This document shows, piece after piece, positions 41,988 to 53,400 of a stretch of DNA of 64,000 nucleotides. This DNA comes from Anopheles merus (Eukaryota; Arthropoda; Insecta; Diptera; Culicidae). The DNA is taken from contig NC_054083.1 of NCBI RefSeq assembly GCF_017562075.2, positions 35,672,755-35,736,754 of the forward strand. The letters run 5' to 3'. The notes under the pieces were generated by a model. It saw nothing but the letters and a program-made list of their open reading frames with translations, did not search any database and was not told the origin of the DNA. Position numbers and translations under genes: made by a program. Numbering within the stretch: the first letter of the stretch is position 1; every line of letters begins with the position of its first letter.

Positions 41988-44315
41988 GTATGTAAGGTAA
42001 TGGGTAGATCTTGAACAGGCCATAAACAGGTATGGTTCTATTCTGGACAATGAACAAGACAAAAAAAATCTCGATGGAATCAGTTTTAACAGTAATTTTA
42101 TATACTTCTGCTTGTCATGAGATTCAAGTTCAGGTGTCGTTAGTAAAAAGGAATTATTCATTCTATTTGGTATGTCTCATATATTTGTAAAAAAGCTTCG
42201 AAAATACGTAATTATTACCAACCCTCCTAGTTATAGTCTTTGTGAGTTCTGATGCGAAGAATATTAATTTCAAAAGTCAACGAAAGAGCGACCAGAGCAC
42301 AACATATTACTGCGATACGTGTTCATTGTTCCCAACTTTCCCACTGTTTGCTTCGGTAACAGCTGCTTGTTTAGTGGTTCAATGCATTTTCTCCCTTCGA
42401 GCTGGAGTTTTGTTTGTTTGTGTGGTCCTATTTTTGCATTTCTCTCGTACACTGCTCCAGTCCAACAGTCGGTTCGCTGCCTTCCAGTGCCAATCCTTGT
42501 TGTACTAACAAAAGGTTGCTTGGTGATTTTCCCAACGCAACGCAACCCACACAAACATACCGACACCTGCCATTTACCTGTTTGCCCGCTGTTGCAAAGC
42601 TTCCGTGTGCAAACGCAAACGCTATCCTCTCATCTCCTGTCAGTCTGTCGAAGCACGTTCTTCAGCGACACAGCTTAGTAAATGCAAAGCATACTCGCCC
42701 ACAACAACGTGTGCGACCTGCAGTGGGTGTTGGCCAACTATCATGTGTCTTGCGCCAGAGTTTCCTCTTCCTCTCGCTGCTGCTCGCTTCCTAGGGCGGG
42801 AAATGCAAACCGGCACACACGACGGGAGCACGAAACATTGTGGCTGTCGTTTCGGGTGTTCGCTCGAAGCTTGCATTCATTTTTCGAGCTTCCAAATGGA
42901 AGCCACCGCAGAAGGATGTGTTTGTTAGTGTGTGCCAAAAAGGGTGTTTTGCCTTACTACATTTGCTCGCGTTTCTTTCCCGGAAAAAAAGGCTCCCAAA
43001 AGAAAACGCCAAATGCGCATACATTTCCGGGAAATTGTTATTAAAAATTAATTTGCTACTTCTCAAAAAAGAAGATGATGATGACGATGAAACGTTGACC
43101 AGAGCTGCTGGGGATGTTGCTGGTTGCCCGTTGCCTCGGCGGGTAACAATTAAGGTAATTAAGGTTCACAGCGACGAAGCGTGTAGCGTTGGGGTGGTAT
43201 TAAAAATGTATCATATTTTCTACCGCGTTGGGAGTCCAACCGGTGGGCTGCTACTGTGGCACGAAGAGGAGACTGTGGTTCTGTGCCCAAGGGAGCAGGC
43301 GCGGTGTTTGCCATTAAAATGTGCAGCGTCCCAGCGGGTGGGGGATGGGGTTGAAAAGTTAACGATGGATAATCAATCCAATTTCGAACTTTGGAGCCGG
43401 CTGGGGAGAGCCAATGGTCCCACCCAGTGGAAAAACTGTTTTTGGGGAAGTTGGGAGAGCGAACGAGGTGGTGGCAGGTGGTCATTCCACTGACGATATA
43501 ATCCCCGCACTCCCGGACGATCGCACTTACTGCCGTGATGACGTGTGAAAGATGTTGCCGCTCATATGCAGCCAGGATAGTGACACCCTTTGCCAGATCA
43601 ATTATATTTTGGCAGTAGTTGTGGCAGCGGGTGGGAAATGAGTTTAAATGCCCTAGTGTGTTGGATTATTACGGCTGATGGCGTTATATGATGCAGGGAA
43701 TGTGTGATAATTGAGCTATTTTGGGGATTTTTTTTTGCAAGCATATTAAAGGATTACTGTCGTTATTGTCACATGGGCGAGTTTTAAAGGCTTTGATTGG
43801 AATTGGAAAGAGGAACACATTACCATTTGATGTCCTTTTGTGCCATTTGTTTGCTAAAGAGGTAAGATTGAGTTTTTGTAGGAATTTTGGTAATAAAAAT
43901 AGTGAATAGGTAATTGTGATAAGAGCTGTTTGTGGCGCGAGTGAAGGGTTTATTTGGAGATCGTTCATATAAGCTTTAGCACACTCTAAAGCATTACCCT
44001 GTTAGACCATCAAACAAGACATGCAAATAAACTTATACTCTGTTATCTGCTCTGTCATCTGTCATCTTGTGGAACTGTCATTCAATGCATCAGCATACCT
44101 CCAATGATGTTATGCGAATTTAATATGATTTGCGGATATTAGATCGTTTTAAGGACATGATGATGAGATGCGACAACAATATCAACATGTTTTCTCCTTC
44201 TACCACTACAAACTATCACTCTAGCCAGCATGTGTATTGAAAAATATGTGTTGTCTGCCAAATATCTATTGTCCCGTTGCACAAACAGTAAACAGCTACT
44301 CTAAACATAATCTTA

Positions 44316-44559
44316 CAGGGTTTTTCAGGAGTTCTCATAGCTGTGGGACACTTTATTGACTGCTTCTTACGCGAAATGAACTTAATGTAATAGGATTTGG
44401 ATTCTATAGCACCCTTGTTGGACAAATCTACTAGGAATTTCCAAGTAGCGTCTCCAAAAAGGGTGGCATAGGGTCCAATTTCCATCATATGAAGTTTACT
44501 TTCCATAAGAAAACGACAAGGAAGTGTCCCACAACTATGAGAACCCCTGGAAAACCCTG
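44316..44559. mobile_element. TA-flanked MITE, 244 bp, with about 40-bp terminal inverted repeats
   Basis: The left end begins CAGGGTTTTTCAGGAGTTCT and continues through CATAGCTGTGGGACACTT. The reverse complement of the right end begins CAGGGTTTTCCAGGGGTTCT, with a few mismatches. TA flanks both ends (44314-44315, 44560-44561). There is no coding capacity. The terminal CAGGG resembles the element at 47213-47438. Confidence 0.8.
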
Positions 44560-46489
44560 TAACATTCTGCATATTTCATAACATGGATGTCTGTTTAATA
44601 TGGAGGTTCTGGAGAGAGACTTCAATTTAGTTCAATAAAGAAGATTCGGAATCAACTTAAACATTGAAAAAATAGTTCATGACAGCTTACAAAGTTTAAA
44701 GTGAATGTATGGGTATAGAAAGGAAAATACTAATAGGAACTGATTACTTCGATTCTTCATTTGTTTATTCTTTGGTGTCTAACCTCCAACCTTTATTTAT
44801 GCTCGTAACTGTGTATTGTTTGATGGCTGACAGAGCGCTGCCTAAGCATGTGCTCTGATGAACATTGGCCATGATAACCACATTGGGCATGATTTGTTCG
44901 TGTTATGAGTCGAACTAGAAGAATGCCCGTCGATACATTAGATTTCCTGTGGAGAGTAAGTTTAGAGTTGTTTTTAGCAAAGACCATTTCTACGATAAAC
45001 GTGTAACAACGACCACCTGTACCAAGGTAGCCTATAGACGCCACGAACGCTGCCAATGCTGTTGCGCCGATAAGAAAGGATTATTGATTTCCAGATTCAA
45101 CCACCACAAAGCCGGAATGGGGGAGTTCGAGGCTAAGTGAAGTCTATGTGTCGATTACAGCTCTAGCCTGCTGAGTGATGTATGTAACCTGTGCGAAGGC
45201 GGTGGCACGTTTTATTGGACAACTAATCACGTCAAGATGGCTCACCCTTGACCACCGCGCACAGCAAAGCCCAAGCCTTTGCTAGCAAATCTCTAAACAC
45301 CCCAATGCCGACCTTAAAACCCGGTACGGTGACGTATTGTGACGCTTTGTTACGACTTTGTACGAAATGTGCATGGTGGGTGTGTGTGTGTGTCAACATA
45401 CGAGCAAAGACAGAAAGAAATGGCTGAAGCAGTCTGCTGCATGCACCTCGTTATCTTATCGTATCTGTTGCTTCCCTCCCGGCGAACAGCGCCGCCAGTT
45501 TTACGCTATCGCCGCTCGACTATGAAATCGATGCGAAATTAATTCTTTCAACAGCACGGTGCAGCCATGGCGTGTTGCCCACATTCGAGCCGTTCTTGGG
45601 TGTAGTACACACGGATGCTTCATGCTGCCACTGCGTCTCTCATTGAAGGGGAAAGCTCGGATCGGATTACTGCCAGCTAGACGACACATAAACCCTTGAG
45701 CATGTTTGCTATGGCGCGGTATGTGTGCGTCTCTCAAGCTAACGGCAAGCGATGCATGAGCGTTTCCCTGACATCTGACACACCCGTTCCCCGTTTTGCC
45801 ATCTCCTCCCCTCCCCTGGGCGTCGATGTTTGTTTTTAAGTTGAGTCCTTCGGGATAAGTTTTTGGCAAATGTTTGCTTCCGAAAGCGCACGGTTTTGGG
45901 TTGCGAATTGTGCGCGGTCGGTCTGGTCTTCCTCGGGGCTATCTAATCACGATCGTTTCGGTTTTTCTCGTTAACCCACCAACGGAAGGATGCGGGGGTG
46001 GTTGCGGGTTTTGTTGCAAGGGTTTTCCGCACAGAGCTGCTTCACTGTGAAAATGGAGTATCTGGTCGTGACTGGGGAGTCCGTCGGGTGGGTGAAAGTA
46101 TCGATTATTAGATAAACTGATACGGGAAAGGAGAATTAGATTGGTGGTATGATAGCTCAACAGTTTTAGTCAGCCCTGGCAGCAGCAGTTTTGTGGCAGT
46201 AATCATGATGAGCATTGTCGTTGGAGTTGAGATTTAAAAAGAGTTGCCAACGAACCTTTCATTGGGACGTTGACGCTCTACCTTTGTGCATAACCGTCAC
46301 ACGCCCGTGTGTAAGTGTTTGAAATTGAAGTGTTCTGCCGAAGAGAACGAGGCAGCCCTATACCCGGAAGGCAGCAACCTCTATTTTACTACCGCTCTGC
46401 GTTGGACCGTTTCGGCAGGTCCCTGAAGTGATTAAATTGAAAATCCACCACCATCCGCTCACGGGACCACGGGACCCTGGCAATCGGGA

Positions 46490-47080
46490 ATGGGGAATCG
46501 GCTTGGTGCGCTGCTCGGTATTGAGAAGTCGCCCGGTAGTAGTGGTGGCGACGGTGACGGCGGTTCGTCGAAGAATTACAATTTAATCGAATCAAGGGAC
46601 CATAACCCTGCTCCACCTACTCCCCGCGATGGCGGTCAATCGACGGTGGAGCAAGCGACCGTGTCTCCCGGGAGTCGTCTCCAGCGTGTGCGATCGTTTT
46701 TCCTTCCATCGGCCAGCAGGCGCCGTGAAGGCAGCGAAGAGCCACCGCCGTTTGGTGGACGGTCGGGCAGTAGGCGAAGGTTTCGATTTTACACCATCCG
46801 TCGTCGCACGACCGGGCAGCAACAGCAGCAGCAGCAGCAGCCTTCGATTGTTAAGGATGCAGCATTCGATGTGGGAGATGGAGAAAAGGCGACTGGCGTG
46901 TTGGAAGGTGATGTGAACGAATCTTTACTACCCGCCGGACAGCAGAACGTCCAAAGAACCAACCAGTGGATCCATCGTCTGCCACTGATGGATGAAGGGC
47001 CGAAGGAGGAGGAGAAGAGCGGTGGCGAGCTGGTGGTGGTCGTGGAAGCTGCTGTGGTTGAACCAGCGGGCGAAACAAAG
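46490..47080 (+). CDS. Candidate coding exon starting Met-Gly-Asn; possible alternative first exon of Pka-R1
   Basis: 197 codons open from an ATG in the GGGAATGGGG context to a donor (ACAAAG then GTATGT) in phase 0. The peptide begins MGNRLGALLGIEKSP, then Gly/Ser-rich, Arg-rich (SRLQRVRSFFLPSASRRR), a polyQ run of eight, and an acidic end (KEEEKSGGELVVVVEAAVVE). Composition is far from the surrounding intron. No known domain is seen. Gly2 could be a myristoylation site, although residue 6 is Gly rather than Ser/Thr. Phase and strand match the Pka-R1 first exon, so splicing to Pka-R1 exon 2 would give an isoform without the dimerization domain. A separate nested gene is the alternative. Confidence 0.55.
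46816..46842 (+). repeat. CAG/CAA repeat encoding polyglutamine
   Basis: Eight consecutive Gln codons, mostly CAG, within the open frame starting at 46490. Such tracts are common in dipteran coding exons. Confidence 0.8.
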
Positions 47081-47212
47081 GTATGTTTTGGTGCTCCCTG
47101 TACTGAAAGGACACAGGGAAAATTGCTTCAAAATGTGTTATTCCTTGCTATCTATTGTGATAAGCCCCAAAATACTTGGCTAGTGATATTAAGCTTGAGG
47201 GTTACTCGGATA

Positions 47213-47438
47213 CAGGGTTTCTCACGATTTATTGGTCAGTTCCCATGATTTTTTTGGTGCGTTCCCACGATTTTTTGATCGTATCCCATTAGATTTTTGG
47301 TTCGTTTCCACAATTTATTGGTATTTTCTGATTGGATATCAATACAATTGGACTCAAAGTTTCTGGGAAACGGCCAAAAAAATATGGAAATCCACCAAAA
47401 ATTGATGGGAACCAACCAATAAATCGTGGGAAACCCTG
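47213..47438. mobile_element. TA-flanked MITE, 226 bp, built from a repeated about 22-bp motif
   Basis: The left end begins CAGGGTTTCTCACGATTTAT and the right end reads the same in reverse complement with one mismatch in the first 20. TA flanks both sides (47211-47212, 47439-47440). Inside, a motif close to TTCCCACGATTTTTTGGT is repeated four to five times, direct on the left arm and inverted on the right arm. It lies only 132 bases after the donor of the 46490 exon. Confidence 0.8.
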
Positions 47439-50400
47439 TATTAAGGACTTTTGTTATTCTTATTCTAAAGGTGGAAACAGAGAGTGAAAATGCTGTTTTT
47501 TTTTATTAATTTAGATGATGATTTTTCAATTGATTTTAACTAATTACTTAACATTAGTTTTTTTGGTGGAAATTCTAGTAGGACACATTCCAGTTTGTTT
47601 TTGAAATAGGCATTAAAACCTCACAATCAAATTTTATCCTTTCTGTTCTTTAATCTTTACCAAATGCATACCGTACATGCGTGTGTTTGTGCGCCACCAT
47701 TGTTTTCATCCTTTTAACCGTGAAAGCCACTCAGAAAATGTTAAAGAGTAGAGTGGTTCGTTTCGTCTCGGTCGGTTGCAGAGTGAGAGATAGAGAGAGA
47801 GAGAGTGGAAGAAGCGTCGACGTGTTAGGAAAACTTTCATTTCCTTCATCTTTTCAAGTAGCAAGAGGGTTGACCCTACACCCCGATGGAACTGCTGCTG
47901 GCACTGCTTCAAAGGAGGCAAAGGAACTTTAGCTTCTCTTTGCTCTCTCCCCCTTTCCCTCTTTCGGCTGTCTTTTCCACGCTGATGCAATTAATTATGA
48001 AAGCTTCCTTTTCATTCAGCTTCCTTCGGGGGAAAATTCGGCGCTTGTTGTCGTTTTTGGCCATTATTGTGCCTGGCAAGCCCACATCGGGGGGAAAGAA
48101 GTTTTCAATGTGATGATGGTTTTTCCTTCCTCCTGTTAGCGAGAAACTCGCTGTTCGTTTGTGTGTGTTTTCTTCTTCTACAAAAATGTAAGAAGAACGC
48201 AAAAAAAAAGAAAATCAAAAAGTTAGAAGGGGTTTGCTTCATTTCTTGTGTTTGGTAAATAAAAGTGACGAAGTTGTCAAAGAACTTCCCGTCTAATCCG
48301 ATACCAGCTAACGATGTGATTTGTTGGTTAGGTGTTATCTTGTTAAAGTCAGAACGGAAAACTTTTCTTTTCAAATCAATAGTGTGCAGAAATGATTTCG
48401 CTTTTTTAACGAATTGGCAAGATAACGAGTGACGCTCCGATGGTTGGTTGGTTTTCTAAATGCTTCTTCCTATGCAATTATACCAGCATCGCATGAGCAG
48501 TTTAAGCGCAGAGCTTAAAGGTTTTAGATTTCCGGCATGATAGGCTGATGCTGACTGAGGCGATAACCTGTTGTCGAAATTGACTCTAGTTACCTTTTGC
48601 TTAGCCCTTGTTCCGTTGGCCATGATGTATATGCTCCCGTTTCACCATTTTTTCCATGTCAGACTCTATTTCATCACAGCGAATATTTTTGTCTTGGTTC
48701 TGCTGGTGGAGTAGAGTGTATGTAACCTGTTGCACGAGGTGCGTTTTTTACGCATTTTGTTGTTGTACAAACGCATATACCATGCCACCATTAACAGCAG
48801 TTCGTGCCTTTCCAACGCTCGGCATTGTTCGGAAAAGCTCATGACTAAACATGATGGCGATGCTTTCGTCGACGCGAACACCGAAAAGCTCTCTCGAGCG
48901 AGCAGAGCTTTATCGCAAACAAGTGTTTTATAGCAATGCAACGAATATAGAAGAGCAGCTTCAGTGGCAGATAGAACATCTGTAGAGCTGCGTTTAGGCG
49001 GTTTGAAAACATATAATTTAAAGGACAGTGTTTTCACAGACGTTTCATCTTATTGTAGTTTTTATATGATAATTTCTGTTTTATGTATAGACAATATGAC
49101 TTCAGTTTTATGTATCAATTGAACTTTCTGAAAATTTAAAATTCTTTATTCAATCAATTATAGTTTTTAGTATTTTTTACACTTCTTTGTTATTTCTTTT
49201 ACTAGCGTGTGCCGCCATTTATAAATTATTTTAAATTTTATCTCGACTTGTTTGTTTTTATTTTAAATATTGTTGGTATATTATTTATGCACGTTTTATT
49301 ATATTATTAGTTTTTTTATTGGATCATATTATTTGTGTACTTATTTAAATAAAGTGAAAAACATAATACAAACCGTACACATAGAGCACTGCCTTCGCCG
49401 TCAATCTTCCCCCATGGCGGGGGTGTGTAATGACGTCAATGATTTTTTTTGCATGCTCGTGTTGTAATATATTGCACCCACCCACCGCCGCCCAGAGTAC
49501 GCGCGTTTGTATGTGTTTTGCAGGGCCGGAAAACCGGTAGCAAACCCACCGCATACCGTACATTCGGTGGCAAAAGCAGTCCAGCAAGTGTCCTGAAGGT
49601 TTCGGCGCGCTGTCTCGTTCCGTTTCGCCGTTTGGCAACGTTCTGAAGGTCATCAACGCGGTACAACGAAAGGGCCAGCGCACGCAGACAAACGCACCAC
49701 GGGTCGTTATAGCATGGTGTTTGTTGTTGTTCTATTACTGTACGAGCTTGCGTAGTTTGTATGTGTTCTGTGGCTGTATTTGTGTGGCCACTGTGGCCGG
49801 TGGCTTTGTGTAATGTTTTTGAAGGGCACGCGGGTTTGCAGGGAAGGCTCCATTTGCCGACATTGCACCAATACACCCAAGAGCATAGCTTGTGTATTCT
49901 TTACCCTGAAGAGTCATAGAGGACCGTTTTTCCCATTCTCTGACGTTTGCGGGAGGGTGGAAACGGGAGGATAGAAAAGCTCCACCGCGTGGGAAAACAC
50001 GGCGCGAAAGCATAGTTGTGTTCGTAATGTTTTGCTTCGATTTGGCGACCAACCGTACGGGTACGGGCCGCTCACTTCAAACGAGTAAAATGAAAGCGCT
50101 TTCTCTTTCCCGTTTTCGCGTATAGGCCACAGTACGGACGATCCTTGTTCCGTTCATCTCGGCTCGCACAGATTTTCACACTGTCGGGATTCTTGATCAC
50201 AACCACCACTTCATAGCTTTTTGCTCTCTCTCTCTATTTTCCACACTGCTTCTTTTGCTCTTTCTCTCTCTTTCACTCTTCACATTTTGTATCGTTGTTG
50301 GGTTTTTGTTTGGTTTTCCACTGGGAAAATACTGTTCCACGAATCCTTGCGACGTACACAGCGACACGGCGAGAAGTCGGTCCCGCTTCGTGGTGGTGTG

Positions 50401-53400
50401 GCATTCCTGGCGGGAGTGTTGCAAATCAGCCGCGCCAGTACTCAAGTGGCGCTTTCAGTGAGCAGTTTGTGACACCCGCGTGTTGTACACGTAGCGTGTG
50501 TTTGCAACGCGGTGGTGTGTTGAGCTTTTCCCATCGACAGGGTAGAAAAGGCAATTCGGTGGCGACGAGCGTCTTTTGCCCCGTTCTCATTTGCCTAGTA
50601 GAACATTTCGTCCGAGTGTGTTTATGTGAGCGTGTTTGAGAAGACAAGGTGTTTCATCCATTACTTCAATAAGACCGCTAGTCCGTGCGTGTGTGTGTGT
50701 GTGTCTGTTAATATTTTGTCTGTAGGATCAAATAGTGCGTGGCAGTGTGTAGTAAGCGTTTGTTCACGGCCGGAAGCTTTTGCTGGGGAATCGGGACATT
50801 CTTCTTACATTATTAAGCCTTTTGGAAGGATTTCAAGAGAGCATCTTTGCGTCTTTGTTATCTCGCAGGGAGGTTTTGGGGTTTCCGCATTGGTTCCCGC
50901 TTCCCAGTTCCCAAAAGAACCGCCAAATTGTTGATGTTCTTATGTAAATGGAAGAACCATTAACGCAATCAGATATTTAAAAAAAGTTAATTTGTGTAAT
51001 GAACACTTTTACTCAATTTTTTTCCTTAATGTGGGTTAATTCTCTTAAACGATTTCTAGACGAACAAGTAAACAGTCGTAATATGCGTAATTTGACATCA
51101 TGCTAGACTGTCTCCATTAAGATGTTACTTGTTTGTCTGCCGCCCGCTTTAGATCTCCTGGAACTCCTTAGAAGCATTCACGCTAACTACGTTCCTAGTA
51201 ATATCGCTGCCGTTCTGGGAAAATGACTTCTTCAGCATTGCGACATGACCTACCTATTAGTCGTGGCTTTCTTTCTGCTTCTCCCGCTCCAAGCAAGATT
51301 ACGGTCAGCTATTCAAATCCCGTGGCCAACATTTAATCGATCGTCGTACGCATTCAATATGGGGGCCATAACGTCTCAGCTGTTCCACGGTTCCACGTTC
51401 TATGTTTTTTTCCCACGGTTTCTTCCCCTGGGTCTTACGTACATGTATCGACCAGCCTTGCTTGCTTGGCGAGGACCCCCGTTTTGAAGTCCACCCTTCC
51501 ACTCGGGAGTAGGTCAAGCAGCAGCAATGATTTCCATCTCGGACGACAATCGGACTGAATTGATTTGCCGCACACATGGGGGGGGGGGCCGAGGGCGATT
51601 GTGACGCACGGGGTTCGCCTGTTCACACGTCGCGCCGGCCTGGTGTGTCGCGGTAAAATGGTATGTAAACGGCTTCCCCTTCCTTCCTCCCCACAAACAC
51701 CGGGACGTCACCCTGTTGCCTGTGTTTATATCGACGTCACCACTAATAACGTGTCACCCCGCTTTTTGCTTCCGTCATCATCGGATCCTGGCTGGCACGA
51801 TTATCCTGGCGTTATGGTGGCTTTATGGTAATTAATCACCCCGGTTTATGAACCACTGCACACGCATCCTGCACCACGCCCTTCCGCGAGCCACCAAAAC
51901 ACCGCGTTGTGACATTTTCCAACTCGATACTTAGCGTGGCGGCAGGATTTCGGGCTCATGCCAGGTGCGATGGCCGCTTTATTATGGGTGGGGTGGGGTA
52001 TGGGAGACAAAAATAAAACCACCACCAAAGTATGACTTTTGGAGGGCGAAAGTAGGTGTCGGTTGCGAGTGTTTTTTTTTCTTGCTTGTTCGGTGAGTTC
52101 TTTCTTTCTTTCTTTGATGGTTTCATGCACCGTGGGGTGACACAATTAATTTATGATGTTGCGTTCTTTGACGCACGGCGCGCGTTTGTATGGATTTCGT
52201 TGGGTTTTGGTTTTCGTCATTCGTGATGATGTAAATGGTATGGTTCTGGGTGTTTTTTTGGAGTTTTTAGTTAAGCTCAAATGCGTAGTCAAAAAACTGA
52301 AAACAAGAAAAGTATAATTAATTTTGTAAAGAGGAAAGTATGCTTTGAATTATCTCCATCTTGCTCGATAGTTGGTAAGAATGGCAAGATTGGTGGCCAT
52401 CGTAAATTTGATATTTGACTTTTCTAGTTTATTATCCATGCCTGGTAAGATTAATTGTTAACATTTTATTGGATTGTCTATAAAATCTGCAAAAAATATC
52501 TAATAAATTGCTTAACAAATGTACTTAAGATGGGCTATTTCGCTATGAAACATACCAGCAATGAAAAGTTTTACGATTTAAGCTTGTTTTTTCATATGAC
52601 GATATTTGATATTTGCCGGCTGAAATTATGTGAATGCTCAATATTAAACTACGCAACCAGCTTTTCTCAGGCTTTTCACCCCAATGCTGAATACCACAAT
52701 TGTATTGCTTCAATCAAAATTATGAAAATACATGCGCATATTGTGGCGTACTCGAGAATGTTAGCGAAGGTATAATTGAGATAGTCTACTGTAGTACATT
52801 TACTCTCGAAATAATTTTTAATAAAAACCGTTCGAAACTATGGTTTAAAAAGTAGTAAAAATATAATTTTTTAAATCTTTTCAATGCAAAAAAAATAAAA
52901 TAAAATACAGGTAGCTACAAAATTATCCAAATTCAATAATGGTAGAGCGTCACTGTTAATTAGATTGATTAATGTTTCGACGAAATGGACTCCAAGTTTC
53001 TGACTTAATACGTATAAACTCCCGCTCTATAACAGATGGCCAACCTGCGCCTCTAGAAGAGGTTAGCCAATTTCTCCAAGCCATAAAAAGGAGCGGGGAA
53101 TGATTAAATTTACTTTGTGCTGCGCAAGTGCACAGTTTATCTAATTACAGGCTCCGTGGTTTTCTTACTCCTTCGCCGTTACAATCTCGTGGGATGTAAA
53201 TTGGACTTTTAAATTTTTTACCACCCCGTGGCCAAAAGGCAACGAGATTAAAAGTGAGTTCGAGCAAAAAGTTTACATCGCCAGATGTGTTTTGTTCGCC
53301 TACTCAAACTGTTTATAGAAGCAGTGTGTTTATTATTTTCATTAAACAGAATGTTAATATAATGAAACACTTGAATTTGAATTTGAGCAATTTCTGTCCA

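Larger units (their letters stand above)
36091..46489 (+). other. Pka-R1 intron 1, proximal part
   Basis: Mostly AT-rich and non-coding. It contains a direct repeat ACTAAGCCACATTC near 36.26-36.29 kb, GC-richer islands near 37.5-38.7, 40.4-41.1 and 42.3-43.5 kb, a decayed reverse-transcriptase fragment (41748-41987) and a MITE (44316-44559). Several 100-217 codon open frames occur but start at non-ATG codons or lack any recognisable domain. I support no exon here. Confidence 0.5.

Noticed and set aside
42840..43493. 217-codon open frame on the plus strand
   Set aside because: It starts at TTG rather than ATG, has no recognisable domain and has patchy, intron-like composition. No splice or promoter evidence supports it.
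49449..49646. Frame after a TTTGCAG acceptor near 49523 (GRKTGSKPTAYRTFGG...)
   Set aside because: Acceptor is plausible, but no donor and no recognised peptide follow; Pka-R1 exon 2 would need a pseudosubstrate-region sequence that is not present.
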